This document shows positions 37,101-44,566 of a stretch of DNA of 64,000 nucleotides, piece after piece. Below the pieces are notes generated by a model. That model saw only the letters and a program-made list of their open reading frames with translations. It ran no database searches and was not told the DNA's origin. The DNA lies in the NCBI GenBank assembly GCA_021850095.1, contig JAJZRX010000002.1:62001-126000 (forward strand), in the 5' to 3' direction. Position 1 is the stretch's first letter; each line of letters starts with the position of its first letter. The position numbers and the translations under genes were made by a program. This DNA is from Deltaproteobacteria bacterium (GTDB taxonomy: Bacteria > Desulfobacterota > Desulfuromonadia > Geobacterales > Pseudopelobacteraceae).

Positions 37101-37742
37101 TGACGTAAATCTTCGCCCCCAAACCAGCGATTCTTCGAAGATGTCTTTTTGGGTTGAGTCAGGCAATAGATTCAGAGCAAACAGAAGACTTGAATGCAGA
37201 TTGTTGTTTTTTTTGAGCGACAGAGCTTTTCTTATGTAAGCGATCCCTTCATAGGGTCTGCCGTACTGCATCATCACATTGCCGTAATGCCCATAAACTT
37301 GGGCATAACAAGGATCAATCTCCAACACCTTGTCACAAAGAGCGAGAGCCTCTCGACCTCGTCCTTTATGAATCAGTACCAATGCCAATGATGACAATGT
37401 CTTGCAGTCGTCAGGCATCAATTCATTGGCCTTGCGATACTGTTCCTCGGCTTCATCCAGACGCAATGAATAATAGAATATACGACCCAGATTTTGGTAC
37501 GCCTCGACAAAACCGGGATTATTCTCGATTGCGGTACGAATCAGGGTTTCACCGTCCTCAAGATCACCGGTACGATAGCGGAGAAGTCCCATCCCATGCA
37601 TGACTCGCGGGTTTTCAGGATACATACGAAACAGGGCTTCGCAACGTTTCCGGGCCTTCACAAGTTCACCGCGTTCGGCTAACAGATTAATGTCCTTGAA
37701 CTCACGCTCGATGTACTCATCATTGAGAGGTTTATTGCTCAT
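34128..37742 (-). CDS. Tandem TPR-GT41 protein, double O-GlcNAc-transferase-like
   Basis: A 1204-aa cytoplasmic-looking protein with two full copies of the OGT architecture. First half: TPRs to about 215, then GT41 to about 590 (YVSGDFRTHPVGYH with His245, GSFNAIHKMLPDV with Lys411, LDTFPYNGGATT with Asp485). Second half: TPRs 610-800, GT41 830-1190 (FVSADYVHHPVGM with His844, GCFNNPVKISDHV with Lys1010, LEPFPFCGGMTS with Glu1084). These match the UDP-sugar site of human OGT, with Asp to Glu at one uridine-ribose contact in the second half. GT41 enzymes put a single sugar on Ser/Thr of proteins. Overlaps the GT-C gene by 11 bases and is 2 bases from the methyltransferase. Confidence 0.9.
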   Translation of the reverse strand: MSNKPLNDEYIEREFKDINLLAERGELVKARKRCEALFRMYPENPRVMHGMGLLRYRTGDLEDGETLIRTAIENNPGFVEAYQNLGRIFYYSLRLDEAEEQYRKANELMPDDCKTLSSLALVLIHKGRGREALALCDKVLEIDPCYAQVYGHYGNVMMQYGRPYEGIAYIRKALSLKKNNNLHSSLLFALNLLPDSTQKDIFEESLVWGRRFTSRFFSRSRGHFNYPDPDRKLRIGYVSGDFRTHPVGYHLRPVLAAHDKSKVDVFLYNAFPNCDAITEEFAGYADCYRDISLKPDEKVESIIREDGIDILIDLAGHTAFNRLMLFARRPAPIQVSWIGYFNTTGMEAMDYFLSDLITTPPEDDACFVEKVIRLPDIRFCYEPQSYAPEVAPLPSVRNQFVTFGSFNAIHKMLPDVVSLWSRVLLAVPGSRLLLKSKSFKDEQVVDDFSDRFANHGITRDRIELRLPSPHAEMLAEYGDMDISLDTFPYNGGATTCESLWMGVPVVTLAGRTPIGRQTKAYLQTIGHPEWVAQTPDEFVEIAQRLAADSKTLALIRSRLRLEMSESPVCDGKRFAYNLEATFRQMWKVWCTDLTKHQQLTKHSTRQFSTEELCDIGFNYLKDNECTRAVEVFKRVLNRDSRHIRGLNGKGRALEVQGHYTLALRSFRRALKLNGSNIDTNLNLGCFYLDRRKYHKAYASLRRVVELQADHVEALLNLGIVCKLMGRSEEACQSFEKALEIKPDHSLAQRQIALILSRSGDVQGALQRIRDVLCKIPDDLESLYTYVHLLSYADNTKQSDLFDVSTKIGNLLVSLNAAASTFEFKTDPRKERLRIGFVSADYVHHPVGMLLVAFFREYNPEHLSLYCYNNGKQNDYLSSWYRSVSSGWHDIYDLDDDKTAELIQKDEIDILVDLSGYTDKHRLAVFARRPAPALVAWLGYWHTTGLPFMDYIIADEDFIRPEDEQWFSEKVVRLPHNRFCYVPPVPHPEVVESPFVENGHITFGCFNNPVKISDHVIQLWAQIMKAVPRSRLILKFKTFNDRAVRHRFSEKFRYYGISPRRVEFRAESNLYLMMAELGDVDICLEPFPFCGGMTSLHSLWMGVPMVTLDGEMPVSRQSRSFLKLVGLSDLIAVNYNEYLDSAVKLANDPDRLIELRESLRERMLTSPLCDTKQYAASLESLFFRIWKEKAEMYARQNENQINFTE

Positions 37743-39642
37743 TCAGTTGATTCCTTGCTTCACTCTTCAATCTTTCAGCCGTCCGGCGCTGATGATCAGT
37801 TGGCAACATGTAACGCAATGCCGTGTCAAAAGACGTATAGGCCGCCGAAAACGATCCAGCCCGCATGGCGGCAGTGCCTCCCTCTATCAGGAGGGAAGGA
37901 TTACGGGTCATGGAGTACAACCGGGCCGCGTATTCCTGCTCCAATCCTGACAAGCGCAAGCGTTCAGCGTTGGCTACCCTACCTGACTGCCTCATTTCTC
38001 GCAAAAGGCGCACCACAGATGCCAAAAGCGGTTCTGAGCTAAATTTGGTACGTATCAACGCCTTTTGATACAACTCAAGAGCATCGTTATACCGACCCTC
38101 CTTAACCATCAACCTACCAACCATCAGGTCGGCCTTGTCGTCATGAGTGGGAAAATGCTGTAACGCATAGCGGTATTCTTTCTCCGCTTCATTCAAAAGT
38201 CTGGCATTGACCAGCGCATGGATATATATGTCGCGCAATTTTCGTTTTTTCGGTGACTGTGCCACCGTATCACGCATCAAAGCAACATTGGTTTGCCAGA
38301 CAATATTTCTATTGTAACTGGCTACAGCCGCCAGAAAACACAGCGCTCCCATCATGCCAATAACAGCTGTATTTATTCGTTCATGGCGTTCTACAAGTCG
38401 ACCGGCAAAAAGTAGAATGGCGATAACCCAGAAGGCGCTGGACAGGTATATATAGCGCTCCGCATAAGCATTCCACGCAATTGTACCGAAAGCAAAAGGC
38501 AATGCCGGAGCCATCAGAAGAAAGCCCACGACACACATAGCGGACGGCAAAGAGCGGACAACCACCAAATGCATGCAGAGCAACAAGATAGCAATACCCA
38601 TAAAATCATACAACGGGTCTATTTCGGTAATGAAAAAATTAAGCGGCAAAGGCAAGAAAAACTTCTTTACATAAAAACCGGCCGCACCAACAAACAATGA
38701 GATGGTATAACTTGTATCCGCAAACATGAGTGTTACGGTCTGCCCGATCTTGGCAACACTGGAGGTAAACGCCAACTTGCGCAACGCGACAAACAGGAGA
38801 GCGGTGACTGCAATTGAAATTGCAAACCACTGAACTCGCCGTATGGTTAGTGTTTGAAATAAAGAGTCGTCATTTGTATATTCGATCAGCAGTAAATGAG
38901 CACTATAACCGGCACACACTAGAAGAACGACCCAATAGGAACCGATAAAGATGGCGGTTATAACCGCAAGGGAGTAATAGACCAGAAAACGGATCACGTT
39001 GAAGCGACCAGGTATATGACCCAGTTTACAACCAATCGGAAACCATAACAGAAGCGGTATTCCGATCAGAAAACCGAAAGCGGCCTCCTTGGCCAACAGC
39101 GCAATCCCTGCACTGACCAGCGCAAAAACAAGCAACCAACGTTTTCCGGTTTCCCTGAAATGAAGCAGGCCTAAAACGCTAAGAAACACAAAATTACCCA
39201 TCATGATATCCGTTCGGCCCGAAATCCAATTGACTGATTCTGTTACAATCGGATGTAAAGCAAACAAAAGAGCTGCAAAAAGTGGAATCCAGGTGTTGTA
39301 CTTTCCCCGATATAAGCCATCAGCCTTCCGACAGATAAAATACACGAGCAATGCATTACACAGATGGGCAACAACATTTTCAAAATGCATCAGATGTTCA
39401 TCAAGGAACCACGCTTGCCGGTCAAACCAATAGCTGAATCCGATAAGTGGCCGATAATAGCCTCCCTCCAGGCTGCGGGGAAATAATATAGTTCCAAACG
39501 ATAGTTTATCATCGTTCAATGTTGACATTATGGCGCCATAATCATCAACCAGACAGACTTCGGAAAACAGGGAGGGATAGAAAACCGCAAAAACGGCAGC
39601 AACCAATAACATGATCTGAAAAGGAGGTTTAATATTGATCAT
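37732..39642 (-). CDS. TMTC-like GT-C glycosyltransferase with TPR tail
   Basis: A 636-aa protein. About 10-11 transmembrane helices fill residues 8-440; the first periplasmic loop has the GT-C acidic pair (SEVCLVDDYGAI, Asp33-Asp34), and FALHPIVTESVNWISGRTDIMM is the signature loop of TMTC/PMT-like proteins, which use dolichyl- or undecaprenyl-phosphate sugars to O-glycosylate exported proteins. From about 470 the protein is soluble TPR (AEKEYRYALQHFPTHDDK). No ribosome site stronger than GGTG. Directly downstream of the pilin pair and its terminator. A cell-surface protein such as the pilin is a possible target (inference). Confidence 0.85.
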   Translation of the reverse strand: MINIKPPFQIMLLVAAVFAVFYPSLFSEVCLVDDYGAIMSTLNDDKLSFGTILFPRSLEGGYYRPLIGFSYWFDRQAWFLDEHLMHFENVVAHLCNALLVYFICRKADGLYRGKYNTWIPLFAALLFALHPIVTESVNWISGRTDIMMGNFVFLSVLGLLHFRETGKRWLLVFALVSAGIALLAKEAAFGFLIGIPLLLWFPIGCKLGHIPGRFNVIRFLVYYSLAVITAIFIGSYWVVLLVCAGYSAHLLLIEYTNDDSLFQTLTIRRVQWFAISIAVTALLFVALRKLAFTSSVAKIGQTVTLMFADTSYTISLFVGAAGFYVKKFFLPLPLNFFITEIDPLYDFMGIAILLLCMHLVVVRSLPSAMCVVGFLLMAPALPFAFGTIAWNAYAERYIYLSSAFWVIAILLFAGRLVERHERINTAVIGMMGALCFLAAVASYNRNIVWQTNVALMRDTVAQSPKKRKLRDIYIHALVNARLLNEAEKEYRYALQHFPTHDDKADLMVGRLMVKEGRYNDALELYQKALIRTKFSSEPLLASVVRLLREMRQSGRVANAERLRLSGLEQEYAARLYSMTRNPSLLIEGGTAAMRAGSFSAAYTSFDTALRYMLPTDHQRRTAERLKSEARNQLNEQ

Positions 39643-39656
39643 CGGAGGGCTTTCAC

Positions 39657-39690
39657 CAAAAAAAAAGGGCTGGCTGACGCCAACCCTTTT
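39657..39690 (-). terminator. Intrinsic terminator after the pilin pair
   Basis: Minus strand AAGGGTTGGC, GTCA loop, GCCAGCCCTT then a nine-T run. Located 20 bases past the PilA-C stop and before the GT-C start, so the glycosylation operon probably depends on read-through or a nearby promoter. Confidence 0.85.
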
Positions 39691-39707
39691 CCAAGCAAAG
39701 GATGATG

Positions 39708-40067
39708 CTACATTGAAGACCAGGTTCCAGCAGAACCGGCATAATCGTCACCAGTCGCAGCCCCGGACAGGGCGCTACCGTTGCCCGGTGTAGTCGTTGC
39801 AAAATAAATCCGGGAATCGCCGCTCTTACCAGCAATGACCTTGTCACCAGCGGAATGATAAGCGCGGATGGAATAATTCTGTCCGTCATAGGTAGTGGAG
39901 TTTGTGCCGTCGGTTGCAGCTACAACCGTTACCTTGTTGGAAGCGGAGAAAGAGCTGCCGCCGATGTCGTTGTTGGCACCTCTAAAAGCAGTTGCAGCAA
40001 ATGCAGATGAAGCCGCCATGGTGAGGGCTATGACGAGGGCTAATTTTAACATTGTTGGTCTTGCCAT
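39708..40067 (-). CDS. pilA-C: PilA-C, second chain of the split geopilin
   Basis: A 119-aa protein with its own Sec signal peptide (LALVIALTMAASSAFA|ATA); mature part is a beta-rich, Ser/Thr/Gly-rich domain (SKVTVVAATDG, GDSRIYFATTTPGNG). It has no N-methylation signal. In Geobacter sulfurreducens the pilin is two polypeptides, PilA-N and PilA-C, that assemble together, and this gene has the right position and type. ATG 40067 with AAGGAG ten bases upstream. The Ser/Thr content would suit O-glycosylation by the adjacent enzymes (inference). Confidence 0.85.
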   Translation of the reverse strand: MARPTMLKLALVIALTMAASSAFAATAFRGANNDIGGSSFSASNKVTVVAATDGTNSTTYDGQNYSIRAYHSAGDKVIAGKSGDSRIYFATTTPGNGSALSGAATGDDYAGSAGTWSSM

Positions 40068-40098
40068 GATATTAATTCTCCTTTCTGATAATTTTAAA

Positions 40099-40314
40099 TT
40101 ATAAGTTGCCCGGATACCCCTGGCGATCGGCATAAACTGACTCCAAAATAGTCTTGAAGTTGCGCATATCACTGGTTGCAGCGGAGTTGAAGCCCTTGAT
40201 ACGGTAAGACGAGAACTGCGGGATTGCAACGGCGGCCAGGATGCCGATGATCGCGACAACGATCAAAAGCTCGATCAGGGTGAAACCTTTTCTGTTTCTG
40301 ATTTTCTGTAGCAT
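40099..40314 (-). CDS. pilA: PilA-N, short type IVa pilin (geopilin)
   Basis: A 71-aa prepilin. Ten-residue leader ends in Gly before Phe1 of the mature protein (RKG|FTLIELLIVVAIIGILAAV), with Glu5 and the hydrophobic spine. The mature chain is 61 residues, like Geobacter sulfurreducens PilA-N. Aromatics at mature positions 1, 24, 27, 32, 43, 51 and 57. Assembled by the type IV pilus machinery, or exported as a pseudopilus by secretion. Preceded by a sigma-54 promoter at 40395, with PilR-type regulator 0.7 kb upstream. Confidence 0.95.
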   Translation of the reverse strand: MLQKIRNRKGFTLIELLIVVAIIGILAAVAIPQFSSYRIKGFNSAATSDMRNFKTILESVYADRQGYPGNL

Positions 40315-40394
40315 GTGTTTCTCCTTTCTTTGTTTTATGCGCTCTTCAAAGAGAGCCGTTTAAATGCTGGTTGGTTTTGATTCTGCATCTAATG

Positions 40395-40411
40395 AGCAAA
40401 ATAGATACCAA
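40395..40411 (-). promoter_or_regulatory. Sigma-54 promoter of the pilin genes
   Basis: Minus strand TTGGTATCTATTTTGCT has GG-N10-GC spacing and a full TTGCT -12 element; the -24 element has TGGTAT for TGGCAC. It predicts a leader of about 70 bases. A PilR/RpoN-driven pilA promoter is known in Geobacter. Confidence 0.65.
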
Positions 40412-40570
40412 AATGTATATTTCATTTAATTACAGCCAATTATCTTCCCGCTTTTACAATTCTAACACCCGCAACATCCCAAGGGCGTCACAAGCACTAA
40501 CAATTTTTGTCACACCATCAGCAACTATGAAAACTATTCTGCAGACGGGAGGATTACAACTCCCCTTTGT

Positions 40571-40891
40571 TCACGCCGCTTTCCTGACTTCGCGTTTACG
40601 GGGCACTTTATGCAGCTCGGTACTGTTACGATGTGCGGTCAATTCAGACGTCATATCATCCAGACGGGCATCGATACCGTCCAGACGGGCATCAATACCG
40701 TCCAGATGCGAATCCACACCATCAAAACGTTTGCTCAATGCTGATATTTTTACATTCAGCAAAGCACTGTCTTCTTTACGATCAGCACGTTCATCCTCAA
40801 TTTTTTTGTTCAGAACACTGAATCCCTCGAGGATCAAATTGATCTTACTGTCCACTGATTCCAGCAATATTTCAAAGTGCTCTTTTTGCAT
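40571..40891 (-). CDS. Small coiled-coil protein, unknown function
   Basis: A 106-aa charged helical protein. Ribosome site GAGG seven bases before the ATG. Heptads such as RFDGVDSHLDGIDARLDGID form a coiled coil; three 21-base direct repeats at about 40660-40725 (CCAGACGGGCATC...) encode the LDGIDAR repeats. Located between the pilR and pilA genes on the same strand. Similar short coils are frequent in Geobacter; no function known. Confidence 0.7.
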   Translation of the reverse strand: MQKEHFEILLESVDSKINLILEGFSVLNKKIEDERADRKEDSALLNVKISALSKRFDGVDSHLDGIDARLDGIDARLDDMTSELTAHRNSTELHKVPRKREVRKAA

Positions 40892-41011
40892 ATTGTCGCC
40901 TCTGAAAGTTTTTTATCGTTTTGATGTATGCCATATCGACCAGGTGAATGTCGAGGATAAATCTATGCGGCCGTCAAACTCCCCTGCCAGAGAACTAGTG
41001 CTGACAGCGCT

Positions 41012-42391
41012 CTACTCTTCCCCGCTATCCAGCCCGAACTTCGCCAAACGATACCGAAAAGAGCGGAACGACATGCCCAGCAGCTCGCCGGCCTTTTTCT
41101 TGGCGCCGCCGGTTCTTTCCAGCGCCTTCAGCAGGTACTTCTTCTCCAGATCCTCCAGCAGCGGTTCCAGCTGCAGCCCCTCATCGGGAATTTCAATTTC
41201 AGTCGAAAGACCGGACGCCTTGCCGGCCAGCATCTGTTTGGGAAGATTATGTTCCGAAATCACAAGGGGATCCAGGATCAGGCTGCGTTCGATGCAGTTT
41301 TCCAGTTCACGGATATTGCCCGGAAAGGGGTGGTTCATCAGCGCCTTGAGGGCGCCGGGGGTGACGGTCGCCGGAGCGGCCTGCCCGTCGGACTGGTATT
41401 TCCGGCAGAAGTGCTCCACCAAAAGCGGAATATCCTCGATCCGTTCCCTGAGCGGCGGCATCAGCAACTGAACGACGTTGACCCGGTAAAACAGGTCTTC
41501 GCGGAAGGAGTTCTCCTTGACCTGGGATTCCAGGTCGCGATTGGAAGCGCAAATAATACGCACATCCGACTTGCGGGTCACGGAGCAGCCCACCCGCTTG
41601 AACTCGCGCTCCTGCAGCACCCGCAGTAGTTTGGTCTGCAACAGCAGCGGCAGCTCGCCGATCTCGTCCAGAAAGAGCGTGCCCCCTTCGGCCTGTTCGA
41701 AAAGACCGGGATGGTCGCTTACGGCGCCGGTGAAGGCGCCCCGCTTGTGCCCGAACAGTTCGCTCTCGATCAGGTTTTCCGGTATCGCGCCGCAGTTGAC
41801 CGCCACAAACGCTTTCGCTTTCCGGGGACTGCAGGTGTGCACCGAGCGGGCGGCCAGTTCCTTGCCGGTGCCACTCTCCCCCAGTATCAGCACGCTGCTC
41901 TGGCTGTTGGCAACCTTCTGGATCATGTCAAACAGCTCGCGCATTCGGGCGCTTTTGCCGATCATGCCGCAGAAACTGTCCCGCTGCTGAACATCCTTTT
42001 TCAGCAGGATGTTTTCACGCTTCAGTCCCTGCTTTTCCAGGGCGTTCTTTATCAGCTGCTTGATCTCCTCGATCTTGAAGGGCTTGGAGATATAATCGTA
42101 TGCCCCCAGCTTCATGGCCTCCACCGCCTGCTCGGCGGCCGAAAAGGCGGTGATCATCAGCACCCCGGTTTCGGGTGAAATCTTCTTGATGCGCGACAAA
42201 AGCTCGATGCCCCCCAGGCCAGGCATCTGCACATCCGAAAGCACCAGATCAAACAGGGATGTCTCCATCTGGCGCAGGGCCTCCTCGGCGCTGCCAGCGG
42301 TCTCGACCAGATACCCCTCCCGCTCCAGCAGGATCGAAAGGAACTCCCGCATGCTCAATTCATCATCAACAACCAGAATTCTGATTTTCAT
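41012..42391 (-). CDS. pilR: Sigma-54-dependent response regulator, PilR-like
   Basis: A 459-aa NtrC-family activator. Receiver domain with acceptor Asp53 (LSDVQMPG) and Lys (YDYISKPF), AAA domain with Walker A ILGESGTGKE, the sigma-54 contact loop GAFTGA, Walker B GTLFLDEIGE, and a Fis-type HTH at the C-terminus (ERTGGAKKKAGELLGMSFRS). Start at ATG 42391 (GGGGAG five bases upstream). Its position next to pilA, which has a sigma-54 promoter, supports PilR; other NtrC-type regulators look the same. No histidine kinase (PilS) is adjacent. Confidence 0.85.
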   Translation of the reverse strand: MKIRILVVDDELSMREFLSILLEREGYLVETAGSAEEALRQMETSLFDLVLSDVQMPGLGGIELLSRIKKISPETGVLMITAFSAAEQAVEAMKLGAYDYISKPFKIEEIKQLIKNALEKQGLKRENILLKKDVQQRDSFCGMIGKSARMRELFDMIQKVANSQSSVLILGESGTGKELAARSVHTCSPRKAKAFVAVNCGAIPENLIESELFGHKRGAFTGAVSDHPGLFEQAEGGTLFLDEIGELPLLLQTKLLRVLQEREFKRVGCSVTRKSDVRIICASNRDLESQVKENSFREDLFYRVNVVQLLMPPLRERIEDIPLLVEHFCRKYQSDGQAAPATVTPGALKALMNHPFPGNIRELENCIERSLILDPLVISEHNLPKQMLAGKASGLSTEIEIPDEGLQLEPLLEDLEKKYLLKALERTGGAKKKAGELLGMSFRSFRYRLAKFGLDSGEE

Positions 42392-42431
42392 ACTATCTCC
42401 CCAGGACAGACAAACCAAGTACACATAAATG

Positions 42432-42680
42432 TTTCACGCGGAGGCGCGGAGAACGCGGAGCCACAAAATTCAAAACCATTCAAAAAAGGCAGTTAACCAC
42501 AGGATATAGAGGATGAACACTGATAAAATCTAAAGCTCTAAAAACGTACCTGCACCTCTTTGGAGTACAATCTATTGCATGTAATTATCTGATTTTACTC
42601 TATGAACGATGTATTATGATTTTTTTGACTTTCTCCGCGTCTCTGCGTCTCCGCGTGAGGTGGTTTTCACTGCTTTTTTT
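42432..42680. repeat. Palindromic intergenic repeat, family 1, copy b
   Basis: Fills most of the 327-base gap 42392-42718, which has no gene. Outer arms CACGCGGAGGCGCGGAG and CTCCGCGTCTCTGCGTCTCC are complementary; the inner 110 bases are close to copy a at 6918 (GGCAGTTAACCACAG, CACCTCTTTGG, CAATCTATTGCAT). It looks like one element nested in another. Confidence 0.8.
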
Positions 42681-42718
42681 AAACATTGTAACTACATAAG
42701 CCATAATGGAGAAACACC

Positions 42719-43876
42719 CTACCCCACCCGGCGCAAACCGTCGGCGATATTGATCCGCACCGCCCGCCAGGCCGGAAACAGACCGGCCACCACCCCCACC
42801 AGCAGGCAAAAGAGCATATCCATGTAGATGGTTGACCGCGCCACCTGGAAGATCGGGAAGAACTGCCCCATGACCTCACCAAAGGTGTGCGCCACCGGAA
42901 AGGTCAGCAGAATCCCAAGCGCTCCGCCGCAGATGGTTATGAAGAGCGACTCGCCGAAGATCAGGCCGGCGATGTGGTAGCTCTTGAAACCCATGGCTTT
43001 GAAGATGGCGTATTCGCCGATCCGCTCGCGGGCGGTCATGGCCATCGTATTGGCCACCACCACCATGATAATAATGATCACCACAAAGGAGACAATCCGG
43101 ATCGCCACCACAATCGCCTCGGTCATGGCCACAAAGTTGAGCTGAAAGGCCTTTTCGGTCTCGGTCAGGGTCTCGGCCAGCGAGTTTTTAAAGGTACTGT
43201 CCACCGCCAGCGAGACTTCGGCCGCCGACTGGGGATTTTCCAGTCCGATCAGATAGATGCCGGTCTGGTCGGCCCGGCGGGGGATCGTCTTTTTAAGGGT
43301 TTCGTTGAGATAATCCCAGTGAAAGAAAAACTGGGATTCATCGGTGGATTTGTCGGCGCCGCTGTAGATGCCCCGCACCACGAATTCCCAGTCACCGGGA
43401 AAAATGGTCCCCTTCAGCGGAACGCTGTCGCCGATTTTCCAGCCGAAGCGCTGGGCCAGCTTGCGTCCGATCAGGCACCCCTTGCGATCGGCGATAAAAG
43501 ACCGCTTTTGATCCGGCTCGACGACAAATTCCGGATACAGCGCCAGATAGCTGTGCGGTTCGATCGCGAAATTGGGGAAGAAGTTCTTCTCATTGATATA
43601 AACTCCGCCAAACCAGTTGGCATAGGAGACCGAGGCAACCCCTTCGATGCGCCGGAGGCGCTCCTGGTAGGAGATCGGCAGCGAAAAGACCAGCGAGACC
43701 GCGTTGCGGGTGATCAGGCGGGTGGCCGAAGAGGCGTTGACGCCGGCATACCAGGCGCTGACCACGGTTTGCAACAGTCCGAAGGCCAGAATCGCAACCG
43801 TAATCCCCAGAATCGTCAGCAGCGTGCGCAGTTTATGCCGGAAGGCATTGCGGGCCAGAAGCTTAAGCAGGAACAT
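42719..43876 (-). CDS. FtsX/MacB-type ABC permease
   Basis: A 385-aa protein: N-terminal transmembrane helix (LLTILGITVAILAFGLLQT), a periplasmic MacB-like domain to about 260, then three helices in the C-terminal third (VVIIIIMVVVANTMAMTARERIGEYAIFKAMG, the FtsX motif). Overlaps the ATPase stop by 14 bases. With the ATPase and HlyD-like protein it forms a MacAB-like exporter. No outer-membrane factor is encoded here. Substrate unknown. Confidence 0.9.
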   Translation of the reverse strand: MFLLKLLARNAFRHKLRTLLTILGITVAILAFGLLQTVVSAWYAGVNASSATRLITRNAVSLVFSLPISYQERLRRIEGVASVSYANWFGGVYINEKNFFPNFAIEPHSYLALYPEFVVEPDQKRSFIADRKGCLIGRKLAQRFGWKIGDSVPLKGTIFPGDWEFVVRGIYSGADKSTDESQFFFHWDYLNETLKKTIPRRADQTGIYLIGLENPQSAAEVSLAVDSTFKNSLAETLTETEKAFQLNFVAMTEAIVVAIRIVSFVVIIIIMVVVANTMAMTARERIGEYAIFKAMGFKSYHIAGLIFGESLFITICGGALGILLTFPVAHTFGEVMGQFFPIFQVARSTIYMDMLFCLLVGVVAGLFPAWRAVRINIADGLRRVG

Positions 43877-44564
43877 CGCTCAGGACGCCCTTTTCCAGAT
43901 GACGGATGATATGGGCCTTTTCGGCGGCGCGCGGATCATGGGTGACCATGATGATCGTCTTGCCGAAATCGGCGTTCAGCCGCGTCATCAGCCCCAGGAT
44001 CTCGCCGGCCGAAACCCGGTCCAGGTCGCCGGTCGGCTCGTCGGCCACCAGCAGGGTCGGATCGGTCACAATGGCCCGGGCGATGGCCACCCGCTGCTGC
44101 TGGCCGCCGGAAAGCTGGGAGGGGTAATGCTCGATCCGGTCGCTTAACCCCACCACCTCCAGGGCGGTTTCCACATGCTCGCGCCGCTCACGGCGCGAAA
44201 GCGACGTCAGGAGCAGCGGCAGCTCCACATTCTCGAAAGCGGTCAGCACCGGTATCAGATTGTAGAACTGGAAGATGAAGCCGACCTGGGCCGACCGCCA
44301 GCCGGCCAGGTCGGCTTCGCCCAAGGAGGCGATATCGACGCCGTCGACGATGATCGAGCCGCTGTCAACCGTGTCGATCCCGGCGATCAGGTTCAGCAGC
44401 GTGGATTTGCCGGAACCGGAGGGTCCCATCAAGGCCAGGAACTCGCCCCGGGCGATATCGAACGAGATCCCTTCCAGAACCGGCACGGTCTGGCTGCCGC
44501 GCTGGTAGGACTTGGAAACGGCATTGATGCTGACGATGATCCCCTCGTGCTGAACGGCAGGCAT
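43863..44564 (-). CDS. ABC ATPase, MacB/LolD class
   Basis: A 233-aa ATPase: Walker A GPSGSGKST, Q-loop FIFQFYNLIPVLTAFENV, signature LSGGQQQRVAIARAI, Walker B LLVADEPTGDLD, H-loop MVTHDPRAA. Between the permease and the membrane fusion protein, two bases after the latter's stop. Confidence 0.94.
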   Translation of the reverse strand: MPAVQHEGIIVSINAVSKSYQRGSQTVPVLEGISFDIARGEFLALMGPSGSGKSTLLNLIAGIDTVDSGSIIVDGVDIASLGEADLAGWRSAQVGFIFQFYNLIPVLTAFENVELPLLLTSLSRRERREHVETALEVVGLSDRIEHYPSQLSGGQQQRVAIARAIVTDPTLLVADEPTGDLDRVSAGEILGLMTRLNADFGKTIIMVTHDPRAAEKAHIIRHLEKGVLSDVPA

Positions 44565-44566
44565 GA

